Assembly (NCBI GenBank): GCA_016195295.1
Contig: JACPZV010000088.1
Location: forward strand, 1 to 5,141
From: Acidobacteriota bacterium
Lineage (GTDB): Bacteria > Acidobacteriota > Vicinamibacteria > Vicinamibacterales > CAVVIG01
Length of the DNA stretch: 5,141 nt
Reading direction: 5' to 3'
Shown here piece after piece: positions 1 through 4,303 of this stretch (the stretch's first letter is position 1; each line of letters opens with the position of its first letter). The position numbers were made by a program, and so were the translations under genes. The notes under the pieces were generated by a model that was not told the DNA's origin, made no database searches, and was given only the letters and a program-made list of their open reading frames with translations.

Positions 1-66
1 GCCGTTGTCGCCCTTGATGAAGCCGAACCCGCGATCCGCCACGACGCGCGTAATGGTGCCGGTCAT
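1..66 (-). CDS. Cold-shock domain protein, N-terminal fragment (runs off left edge)
   Basis: Only the first 22 codons are present. They read MTGTITRVVADRGFGFIKGD and two more residues. The segment GFGFIKGD is the RNP1-type nucleic-acid-binding motif of the cold-shock (CspA-like, OB-fold) family. It sits about 14 residues from the start, where it belongs in proteins of roughly 65-70 aa. Such proteins bind single-stranded RNA or DNA in the cytoplasm and act as RNA chaperones. The ATG at 64-66 is supported by an AGGAG on the minus strand at 73-77, 6 nt upstream. The gene is divergent from the winged-helix cluster at 441. I cannot tell whether it is a single-domain Csp or a longer fusion, because the C-terminus lies outside the window. 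Confidence 0.88.
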   Translation of the reverse strand, partial: MTGTITRVVADRGFGFIKGDNG

Positions 67-440
67 CGGTCGCTCCTGCGGGGTACTGGGCCAGCCGTTG
101 CGATCGTCGTCCCGTTCTCCGCAATCGACATCGCACGGATCATGATCATCCAAGCGACCGCGGGCCGACAAGTCTTCCAGGCGCGAACGCGGCTCGTGAC
201 GACCGCTCAATCGTCGATCGCTCGCCAGCGCGCACCCGCTCACGCCAGATAACAGTCTATCCACTCGCGCAGATTCTGTGTGACGTGCTGTTTGCGCGTG
301 GCGCCGGCTCTGTTCGTTCGGCGTCCTGCGACTCCCAACCGTCGTCCTCGGTGCTCGCCGCAGGCTGTTCGGCGCACCCTTTGACGCCGCTTTCTTCTTG
401 GCGCTAGAGTACGATCCTCCTTTGCCACCGGAGGTGCACG
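67..440. other. Divergent intergenic region between csp-like gene and the 441 cluster
   Basis: This 374-nt stretch holds no gene I can support. Its minus-strand side is the 5' leader of the cold-shock gene. It contains the perfect palindrome ATGATCAT at 142-149, inside GGATCATGATCATCC. Its right end carries the promoter of the plus-strand cluster (381-410). An arginine-rich frame on the minus strand at 240-428 has no Shine-Dalgarno site and reads like an antisense shadow. Long 5' leaders are common in cold-shock genes, but I could not identify a convincing minus-strand promoter here. Confidence 0.6.
381..410 (+). promoter_or_regulatory. Sigma-70-type promoter for the 441-1246 cluster
   Basis: A -35 box TTGACG (381-386) is followed by an 18-nt spacer and a -10 box TAGAGT (405-410). 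Transcription would start around 417, giving a leader of roughly 25 nt before the ATG at 441 that contains its ribosome site. The -35 matches the TTGACA consensus at five of six positions. The -10 keeps the important first T-A and last T. Confidence 0.6.
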
Positions 441-656
441 ATGACTTCGGGGCTCTCCCTCTCACAAGTTCTCTTCCAGCGGATCACGCGCGATTACGAA
501 GAGCAGCCAGGCCTGCGCCTCACACCTCCGCAGGCGCAGCGACTCTGGGATCTCGACGGGCCGACATGCTCTGCCGTGCTCACGGCCTTGGTGGACGCCG
601 GGGTCCTTCACCGCACGTCGGACGGGCGATTCGTGCGCCGACAGGCGGGAGCGTGA
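441..656 (+). CDS. Small winged-helix-like protein (71 aa), unknown role
   Basis: The start ATG is preceded by GGAGG at 430-434 with a 6-nt gap, and a promoter lies just upstream, so this is a well-supported gene. From about residue 27 the protein reads as a helix-turn-helix with a wing: LTPPQAQRLWDLDGPTC, then SAVLTALVDAGVLHRT, then a short beta turn with DGRFVRR. This layout (helix, Cys-containing turn, recognition-like helix, hairpin ending in an aromatic and arginines) resembles small winged-helix DNA-binding or protein-interaction modules found as short ORFs in high-GC soil bacteria. The family likeness is from memory and the target is unknown. It is first in a likely operon, with the PilZ gene 33 nt downstream. 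It could act as a transcription factor or as an adaptor. Confidence 0.75.
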   Translation: MTSGLSLSQVLFQRITRDYEEQPGLRLTPPQAQRLWDLDGPTCSAVLTALVDAGVLHRTSDGRFVRRQAGA

Positions 657-676
657 AGATTCTGGCGGCCCGCGGC

Positions 677-683
677 AGGAGAG
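677..683 (+). promoter_or_regulatory. Ribosome binding site of the PilZ gene
   Basis: AGGAGAG lies 6 nt before the ATG at 690. It fixes the start directly in front of the R-rich N-terminus that carries the PilZ RxxxR motif. Confidence 0.7.
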
Positions 684-689
684 TGGTCG

Positions 690-1049
690 ATGGTGTACCG
701 CCCGCGCCCGCGTCGTGTTGCGCTGCTCGGCGCGCGCGTGCAACTCGCGAACACGATCGCTGACTTGGTGGACGTAAGCCGGACCGGCGTGCTCATCGGG
801 GCGAGCTACGAATTGCGTGTGGGCAGTGAGTGGCCGCTCGTCCTCGAATTGCCCGCGGCGGCACCGGTGCGAGTGGCTGGGCGTGTAGAGCGCTGCGAGC
901 GGGCGAACGTCTCGCTTCCCGACGGCGCGGTGGTGCAGAACCAGTATCTCCTCGCGTTCACATTCGTCGATCTGTCACCGGAGGCAGCAGCGGTCCTTGC
1001 CCAGGTGTGCGGCAGCACCGCAGCCGAAACCGGCGAGCCCACTGGCTGA
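690..1049 (+). CDS. PilZ domain protein, probable c-di-GMP receptor (119 aa)
   Basis: The protein is a single PilZ-like domain. At the N-terminus R4-P-R-P-R8 fits the RxxxR part of the c-di-GMP-binding signature. After a beta strand, D28-V-S30-R-T-G33 fits the (D/N)xSxxG part. The following VLIGASYELRVGSEWPLVLELPAAAPVRVAGRV region is typical of the PilZ six-stranded barrel, and a helix (LSPEAAAVLAQV) closes the domain. Both ligand-binding motifs are intact, so binding of cyclic di-GMP is likely, although the output is unknown because no other domain is attached. About 119 aa is normal for a stand-alone PilZ adaptor. It follows the winged-helix gene by 33 nt and precedes the zinc-ribbon ORF by 41 nt, which suggests co-transcription. 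Confidence is high that the gene is real and good for the family. Confidence 0.82.
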   Translation: MVYRPRPRRVALLGARVQLANTIADLVDVSRTGVLIGASYELRVGSEWPLVLELPAAAPVRVAGRVERCERANVSLPDGAVVQNQYLLAFTFVDLSPEAAAVLAQVCGSTAAETGEPTG

Positions 1050-1090
1050 CGCCGCGCTCACTGGTGTCGCTGTCCTTTCGGAGTTCACCG

Positions 1091-1246
1091 GTGCATCTGC
1101 GTCCAGTCTCCGTGTCGTTCGTTCGTCGTTGCCCTCGATGCCGGAGCCGATCCGTCTCCAAGGAGCGCCGGCACCGCTACTCTTGCGACCAGTGCCACCA
1201 TCGGTTCGTGGGTTTTCGACTAGGACCTATCCGATTGGCGCTGTAG
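1091..1246 (+). CDS. Mini zinc-ribbon protein (51 aa, GTG start)
   Basis: This small ORF encodes a four-cysteine zinc ribbon: C14-P-R-C17, a basic 14-residue insert (RSRSVSKERRHRYS) and C32-D-Q-C35, followed by HHRFVGFRL. Two CxxC knuckles with this spacing are a standard Zn(II)-binding ribbon. The reading frame is open far upstream (to 830), but only overlapping the PilZ gene. I therefore choose the GTG at 1091, which has GGAG at 1080-1083 with a 7-nt gap; GTG at 1064 or 1112 is less well supported. The strongly basic surface suggests contact with RNA, DNA or a nucleoprotein partner. Similar tiny ribbons occur as stand-alone genes in Acidobacteria-type genomes, but I know of no assigned function. 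It is probably the last gene of the 441 operon. Confidence 0.6.
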   Translation: MHLRPVSVSFVRRCPRCRSRSVSKERRHRYSCDQCHHRFVGFRLGPIRLAL

Positions 1247-1374
1247 GTGGTCAATTTTCTAAGTGCGAGAGGCGCGAGGTCGTACTGCGAGCGCTAGCGG
1301 TCGACGAGCATCGAGTACGCTGAGCGGGACCGCGGTAGTATCGTGAGACGTTGACAGGCACCAGGAGGCACGCC
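1247..1374 (+). promoter_or_regulatory. Spacer with probable promoter region of the ACT gene
   Basis: This 128-nt gap separates the zinc-ribbon ORF from the ACT gene. TAGTAT at 1336-1341 is a plausible -10 box, but nothing 16-18 nt upstream resembles TTGACA. A TTGACA does occur at 1351-1356, with no suitable -10 before the ATG. CGTACT (1281-1286) and AGTACG (1314-1319) form a spaced 6-nt inverted repeat that could be an operator or a weak hairpin. The AGGAGG at 1363-1368 is the ribosome site. The -10 assignment is tentative. Confidence 0.35.
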
Positions 1375-1785
1375 ATGGCAGACACGGTTCGTCAGGTCGA
1401 CTACTTTTACGTGCAGGTGCCGCACAGGGCCGGTGAAGCCGCGAAAGCCCTGCGCGCGTTGAAGGACGCCGGCGTGAATCTGCTCGCGTTCTCGGGATTC
1501 CCGGAAGGCCGGCGCGCGCAAATGGATTTCATCCCGGCTGACGCGGCGGCGTTCAAGAGTGTAGCCAAGGCGAACAAGTGGAAAGTGGTCGGCCCGAAGC
1601 GGGGGTTCTTGATTCAGGGCGACGATCGCGTCGGCGCGATCGCGGATGTCGTTGGCACACTGGCTGACGCGAAGATCAACGTCACCGCCATCGACGCGAT
1701 CTGTGAGGACGGCCGGTACGGTGCGCTGTGCTGGGTCGCGGCGCGCGATATCAAGAAAGCCGCGCAAGTTTTGGGCGCGCAATAG
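1375..1785 (+). CDS. Tandem ACT domain protein (136 aa)
   Basis: The protein consists of two ACT-like repeats and nothing else. Repeat 1 spans about residues 8-71 (VDYFYVQVPHRAGEAAKALRALKDAGVNLLAF region). Repeat 2 spans about 76-130, where GDDRVGAIADVVGTLADAKINVTAIDAI follows the classic pattern: a beta strand, a ligand-loop glycine (D84-R-V-G87), a helix, and a second strand beginning INV. ACT domains bind small ligands, usually amino acids, and regulate enzymes or transcription. Here no catalytic domain is attached, so it is a free-standing sensor or adaptor of unknown ligand. ATG at 1375 is chosen because AGGAGG (1363-1368) is 6 nt upstream; a TTG at 1351 in the same frame precedes that site. 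The SnoaL-like gene lies 90 nt downstream and may be co-transcribed. Confidence 0.85.
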   Translation: MADTVRQVDYFYVQVPHRAGEAAKALRALKDAGVNLLAFSGFPEGRRAQMDFIPADAAAFKSVAKANKWKVVGPKRGFLIQGDDRVGAIADVVGTLADAKINVTAIDAICEDGRYGALCWVAARDIKKAAQVLGAQ

Positions 1786-1862
1786 AAGGCGAACCTCGGC
1801 CGAGACGTGACGGGGATCGGCCCGTGTCAACATTCACCCGTTCGGAAAAGACATTCGCGAAA

Positions 1863-1868
1863 AGGAGG
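1863..1868 (+). promoter_or_regulatory. Ribosome binding site deciding the SnoaL-like start
   Basis: A perfect AGGAGG ends 1 nt before an ATG at 1870 but 7 nt before a second in-frame ATG at 1876. The spacing makes 1876 the likely start and 1870 unusable. Confidence 0.7.
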
Positions 1869-1875
1869 CATGTCA

Positions 1876-2298
1876 ATGTCGCCGTCAGTGATCGACACCG
1901 CAAAAGCGCCCATCATTGCCTACAACGAGAAGGACTGGGATGCAGTCAAGGCGGCCGTCGCGCCAGGGTTCCTGTACGATGAGGTTGGCACCCAGCGAAA
2001 GGCGCAAGGGATCAACGACGTCCTCACCACGTGGCGGGGATGGGCTACGGCGATCCCGGACTCCAAGGCCACCTTTCACTCCTCAGTTGTCAGCGGCAAC
2101 ACCGTGGTGCTTGAAGTGACGTGGCGCGGCACGCATACGGGTCCACTCCAGACGCCCGATGGCGAAATTGCCGCGACGGGGAAGAAGATTGAGATTCGCG
2201 CGTGTCAAGTCATCGAGGTGGCGAACGACAAGGCCCAAGCGATGCGCCACTACTTCGATATGACGACTCTCATGCAGCAACTGGGCGTCGTATCGTGA
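1876..2298 (+). CDS. SnoaL-like / NTF2-fold protein (140 aa)
   Basis: Size and pattern match the SnoaL-like polyketide cyclase and ester cyclase branch of the NTF2-like (alpha+beta barrel) superfamily. There is an N-terminal helix (VIDTAKAPIIAYNEKDWDAVKAAVAPGFLYDEV), then a helix containing GINDVLTTWRGWATAIPDSKA, then long strands with TVVLEVTWRGTHTGPLQTPDG and KKIEIRACQVIEV, and the typical end R124-H-Y-F-D128-MTTLMQQLG. The pocket-lining TWRGTHTGP segment and the terminal HYFD motif are characteristic. Members include cyclases, isomerases and many proteins of unknown substrate. I see no signal peptide, so it is cytoplasmic. The start is ATG 1876, set by an AGGAGG at 1863-1868. It follows the ACT gene by 90 nt on the same strand. 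The substrate cannot be named. Confidence 0.83.
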   Translation: MSPSVIDTAKAPIIAYNEKDWDAVKAAVAPGFLYDEVGTQRKAQGINDVLTTWRGWATAIPDSKATFHSSVVSGNTVVLEVTWRGTHTGPLQTPDGEIAATGKKIEIRACQVIEVANDKAQAMRHYFDMTTLMQQLGVVS

Positions 2299-2321
2299 GC
2301 GCGGTGTGGCCACAGCGCGCT
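2298..2321 (+). terminator. Inverted repeat at the 3' end of the SnoaL-like gene
   Basis: AGCGCG (2298-2303) pairs with CGCGCT (2316-2321), enclosing the palindrome TGTGGCCACA (2305-2314), with one G-G mismatch between the two stems. The hairpin starts at the last base of the TGA stop codon. It lacks a following T-tract, so it is a terminator-like or mRNA-end-protecting hairpin rather than a classic intrinsic terminator. Confidence 0.45.
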
Positions 2322-2489
2322 GTCCGCCGAGGCTTGGTCCAACACCGTAAGCACCAGCTCAGCGCGATGCGCGGCCTTAATGCGATCGGCGCCAGCCCGC
2401 TCGACATCCCCGCGTGCAACGCGGCCAGCGAGCGGCCATCATCACTCTGCGTTCGACTGTTTTTTGCTTCGCGTGTCCGACCGCGACTG
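2322..2489. other. Convergent intergenic spacer
   Basis: This spacer lies between the plus-strand SnoaL-like gene and the minus-strand 98-aa gene, and I see no gene in it. Frames across it on both strands are rich in arginine and serine with no ribosome site. It holds an imperfect nested hairpin (AACGC 2418-2422 with GCGTT 2449-2453, and GGCC 2423-2426 with GGCC 2434-2437) followed by TTTTTT at 2460-2465. This could be a weak plus-strand terminator, but the T-tract begins 6 nt after the outer stem and the inner loop is lopsided. Confidence 0.4.
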
Positions 2490-2786
2490 CTACGCGACGC
2501 AGGCATCCGGAGATCCCGGATAGCACTCGTACGTCACCTCAGTACTTCGCGGAACCATCATTTGTATGCGTGCGTACAGGAGCGACGCTGATCCCACCTG
2601 CAATTCCTTCGCGTGCAGGCCATCCAGCGTTTGCTCTTGGCTGTCCGTGCCGAGCCGCCACCCGTTCCCGTACCGAACCTTGATTTGGGCCCTCGCTGGC
2701 CGTCGAAACACGGCTCTTGCCTTTCTACCCCAGAATGCTTCCAACGTCCTCCACGCCCCGACCTCGACAAAGCGTGTTTTGATCAT
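2490..2786 (-). CDS. Uncharacterised 98-aa beta-rich protein
   Basis: I do not recognise the family. The translation looks like a real folded domain. Residues 1-20 (VEVGAWRTLEAFWGRK) are followed by alternating hydrophobic strands: ARAVFRRP, AQIKVRYGNGWRLGTD, TLDGLHAKELQVG, ASLLYARIQMMVP and TEVTYECYP. Two cysteines are near the end. This reads as a small all-beta barrel or sandwich. There is no signal peptide or membrane segment. Third codon positions favour G/C, though less strongly than in the neighbours, and it uses AGA and ATA codons that the flanking genes largely avoid. An in-frame TGA immediately upstream makes ATG 2786 the first possible start. There is no Shine-Dalgarno site; instead TAATAT lies 11 nt upstream, hinting at a near-leaderless transcript. 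It lies 49 nt downstream of the Rdx gene on the same strand. Confidence 0.5.
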   Translation of the reverse strand: MIKTRFVEVGAWRTLEAFWGRKARAVFRRPARAQIKVRYGNGWRLGTDSQEQTLDGLHAKELQVGSASLLYARIQMMVPRSTEVTYECYPGSPDACVA

Positions 2787-2798
2787 CGTTCATGATCA
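2780..2798. repeat. 7-bp inverted repeat over the start of the 98-aa gene
   Basis: TGATCAT (2780-2786) and ATGATCA (2792-2798) are perfect inverted copies separated by CGTTC. The start codon of the 98-aa gene (2784-2786, minus strand) is part of one arm. It could be a dimeric-protein operator that overlaps the transcription start, or an RNA hairpin that hides the start codon. Confidence 0.55.
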
Positions 2799-2803
2799 TA
2801 TTA
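2798..2803 (-). promoter_or_regulatory. Possible -10 box of the 98-aa gene
   Basis: TAATAT on the minus strand matches the TATAAT consensus at four of six positions, including T-A at the start and the final T. A start about 7 nt downstream would leave a leader of only about 4-5 nt before the ATG at 2786. No convincing -35 box is visible 16-18 nt upstream. Confidence 0.3.
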
Positions 2804-2825
2804 CTTCGTCGTGCAGTCTCACTCG

Positions 2826-2849
2826 CCGACCGTGCTCATGAGCGGTCGG
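2826..2849 (-). terminator. Hairpin overlapping the stop codon of the Rdx gene
   Basis: CCGACC (2826-2831) pairs with GGTCGG (2844-2849), and the inner GCTC (2834-2837) pairs with GAGC (2840-2843). Two bases (GT) bulge on one side. The TGA stop codon of the Rdx gene (2836-2838) lies inside the inner stem. There is no T-tract on the minus strand after it, so its role as a terminator is uncertain. It may also insulate the 98-aa gene from the upstream cluster. Confidence 0.4.
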
Positions 2850-3138
2850 TTTCAGGCCGCTCTCGGTCCGAATGTCCCAGCGCCTTGTCAGGCGCAACGC
2901 GGTCTCGCACGAGCTGCTTCAGCTCCTTCAGTTCCGGGAAGCGCTCCCGTTCCTTGCGCGACCAGATCGTCGCTCCATCGACCCGCACCTCGAAGATGCC
3001 GCCCGAGCCGGGCACGAGCATGACGCCGCCGATGTCGGCCTCGAACGTCGTCAAGAGCTCCTGCGCGGTCCAGGCTGCTCGAAGAAGCCAGCGGCATTGG
3101 GTGCAGTATTCGATTTCGACGCGGGGACGAGTGGTCAT
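2836..3138 (-). CDS. SelT/SelW/SelH (Rdx) family thioredoxin-like protein (100 aa)
   Basis: The N-terminus VEIEYCTQCRWLLRAAWTAQELL is the Rdx-family opening: a beta strand, a redox C12-T-Q-C15 motif (CxxC here, CxxU in selenoproteins) and a helix. It is followed by the conserved P-G-S-G-G-x-F-E-V strand, then VRVDGATIWSRKERERFPELKELKQLVRD, the family's final strand and helix. The fold is thioredoxin-like, and the bacterial members are cytoplasmic proteins of poorly known redox role. Both cysteines are present, with no sign of a selenocysteine TGA. The last 17 or so residues are a charged, probably disordered tail. ATG 3138 is chosen because the family homology begins there, although no clear Shine-Dalgarno precedes it. 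The same frame is open upstream to 3279 with only a TTG start. The 112-aa gene ends 73 nt upstream on the same strand. Confidence 0.88.
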   Translation of the reverse strand: MTTRPRVEIEYCTQCRWLLRAAWTAQELLTTFEADIGGVMLVPGSGGIFEVRVDGATIWSRKERERFPELKELKQLVRDRVAPDKALGHSDRERPETDRS

Positions 3139-3211
3139 CGGGTCGGTCCGGGCCGGTCCGTAGAGCAAGCGGCGGATGGCGGTGCCCAAGCGGACAAGAC
3201 GATGCAGTGGT

Positions 3212-3550
3212 TCACCACAGACTTGGTCCGTGTGGCCACGATGGTAACGTAAGCCGGCGCGTGAGCAGCCAGTAACCAAGCCGTCTCCACCAGGCGGCGC
3301 GCGCGCTCGCGACGGGCGCCGTCGGCCGGAGTGTGATGCGGTCTGCCGTCACATTGAACACGCCGCGTGTACGGCAGATGTGAGAATACCAGCCGATGCC
3401 GAAGAGCCGGCATCGTTGCGGTGCGAAGGTGACCGGCAGCTCGTCGTTCAGGTCGATCGGCCCTTCCCACATGCCTTCGACCGTGACCGGCCCGAACGTC
3501 TGGCCACCAGGGAAGTCCGGCGACGGGATGGTTATTTCGTCGACCTCCAC
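3212..3550 (-). CDS. Uncharacterised 112-aa protein (GTG start)
   Basis: I do not recognise this family. The N-terminal two-thirds are beta-rich: EVDEITIPSPDFPGGQTFGP, VTVEGMWEGPIDLNDELPVTF, then a conserved-looking block CRLFGIGWYSHICRTRGVF and NVTADRITLRP. The C-terminus (ARAAWWRRLGYWLLTRRLTL) is basic and aromatic and could lie on a membrane surface. Third positions are strongly G/C, so it is coding on this strand. The frame is open upstream to 3688, overlapping the 38-aa gene. I choose GTG at 3548-3550 because GGAG lies at 3558-3561 with a 7-nt gap, just 23 nt after the 38-aa stop codon. The tight spacing suggests co-translation with the membrane mini-protein. The two cysteines, C44 and C56, fit a redox neighbourhood only loosely. 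Confidence 0.65.
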   Translation of the reverse strand: MEVDEITIPSPDFPGGQTFGPVTVEGMWEGPIDLNDELPVTFAPQRCRLFGIGWYSHICRTRGVFNVTADRITLRPTAPVASARAAWWRRLGYWLLTRRLTLPSWPHGPSLW

Positions 3551-3573
3551 CGTTGCGCTCCACCAAGGCCGCT

Positions 3574-3690
3574 CTACTTGTCGCGCCGATCCAAGTAGTT
3601 TATCAGCTTGACGATCCCCACAAACACCAGACCACATACGCAGATCAGGACGAGTGAGACGAGCCGACCAATGACGACATCGGACCACAT
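3574..3690 (-). CDS. Single-pass membrane mini-protein (38 aa)
   Basis: The protein is almost entirely one membrane helix. MWSDVVIGR is followed by hydrophobic residues 10-30 (LVSLVLICVCGLVFVGIVKLI) and a short charged tail NYLDRRDK. The positive charges after the helix suggest a cytoplasmic C-terminus. The ATG at 3688-3690 has a strong GGGGAGG ribosome site at 3700-3706 with a 9-nt gap. The frame is open further upstream (to 3822), but that part has no ribosome site and does not look like protein. It heads a minus-strand cluster with the 112-aa gene (23-nt gap) and the Rdx gene. Two cysteines lie within the helix (C17, C19). I know no named family; small membrane proteins of this kind often modulate a larger partner. 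Confidence 0.65.
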   Translation of the reverse strand: MWSDVVIGRLVSLVLICVCGLVFVGIVKLINYLDRRDK

Positions 3691-3699
3691 GCCCGCACG

Positions 3700-3706
3700 C
3701 CTCCCC
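3700..3706 (-). promoter_or_regulatory. Strong ribosome binding site of the 38-aa membrane protein
   Basis: GGGGAGG on the minus strand, 9 nt before the ATG at 3690. It is the main evidence for choosing this internal start over the longer open frame. Confidence 0.65.
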
Positions 3707-3973
3707 TCGCGACCGTGACGCGCTCGCGGGATGTCCTTAGCATCACTGAAAGAATTTATCACTGCGAGCGGCCCCGAGATCCTGAAGAGTGGAGCGAACC
3801 AAAACGTCAAACCTGGTGTCATAGTACAGAGGAGTTCGCGCGTGAACCGGGTTTGGGATCTCCGGCGACTCCGAATCGCGTGCGCCGACCGAGGTCGTCG
3901 AAACTCCCGCCGACAACGCCGAAATGGCCCCTCGGGTCACCCTGAAGCCTGCATCGTTCGGGCGATGCTTTAC
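3707..3973. other. Divergent spacer, no gene seen
   Basis: I see no convincing gene here. Plus-strand frames starting at 3715 and 3731 turn arginine-rich after about 35 codons and lack ribosome sites. The part near 3740-3765 is more A/T-rich and contains a 7-bp direct repeat, ATCACTG, at 3742-3748 and 3758-3764, placed 16 nt apart and upstream of the minus-strand cluster. TTGACG on the minus strand (3805-3810) could be a -35 box, but no good -10 follows at the right distance. The promoters of both flanking transcription units probably lie here. Confidence 0.4.
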
Positions 3974-3987
3974 GGAGGTCAGCGGAG

Positions 3988-4296
3988 GTGAGGGCGATCG
4001 TCGCGTGGCATGGGCCACCCGTCGCGGTGCTCATCGCGGCCTGGTGTGCGGGCCCGCTCGCGCCTCAGGAAGCTGCGAACGTCTCCCGTGAAGCCAGGCC
4101 ACGTTCTCGGCCCCGGAGTCGTCGTAGCGACGACGCCACGGGCGCTTGTACGTTGGGCGCATGAGGGCACACGGTTTGATGCGTTTGTCGACGGGGATCA
4201 TGTCGTGAAGGTGAGATGCTCGGCGTCCGACCGCGACGGCACTTCATCGGCGATGCTGCGAAGAAGTCGTCGCCATGGCTTATTCTGAAGATGTGA
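3988..4296 (+). pseudogene. Small exported protein, apparently frameshifted (or assembly error)
   Basis: A GTG at 3988 has an excellent GGAGG site (3974-3978, 9-nt gap). It opens with a signal-peptide-like N-terminus (MRAIVAWHGPPVAVLIAAWCAGPLAPQ), but this frame soon turns into an arginine-rich run and stops at 4162-4164. From about 4085 the next frame carries the plausible protein sequence (PVKPGHVLGPGVVVATTPR, then HEGTRFDAFVDGDHVVKV). From about 4243 the first frame again gives a natural-looking end (FIGDAAKKSSPWLILKM) stopping at 4294-4296, next to the TonB-like start. Joined across one extra and one missing base, these would make one exported protein of about 100 aa. Alternatively, only the 58-aa ORF 3988-4164 is translated, or the region is non-coding. 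I do not recognise a family. Confidence 0.35.
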
Positions 4297-4303
4297 GGCC
4301 AAT

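Noticed and set aside
240..428. Minus-strand 62-codon frame in the left spacer
   Set aside because: Arginine-rich composition, no Shine-Dalgarno site, and it runs antisense across the promoter of the 441 cluster.
830..1090. Longer version of the zinc-ribbon ORF starting at 830
   Set aside because: It would overlap about 220 nt of the PilZ gene in another frame, and that part reads as an arginine-rich shadow. The conserved ribbon begins only after 1091.
2418..2465. Intrinsic terminator ending in TTTTTT at 2460-2465
   Set aside because: The stem is interrupted and lopsided and the T-tract does not directly follow it. Kept only as a note in the spacer entry.
2566..2841. Plus-strand frame across the 98-aa gene
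   Set aside because: Cys/Ser/Arg/Pro-rich composition typical of antisense reading. The minus-strand frame has the more protein-like alternating pattern.
3135..3566. Alternative minus-strand frame overlapping the 112-aa gene
   Set aside because: Arginine- and histidine-rich translation with no domain. The adjacent frame has better codon use and a ribosome site.
3731..3991. Plus-strand frame beginning MSLASLKEFITASGPEILKS
   Set aside because: The first 35 residues look plausible, but the rest is arginine-rich, there is no ribosome site, and it ends across the start of the next candidate gene.
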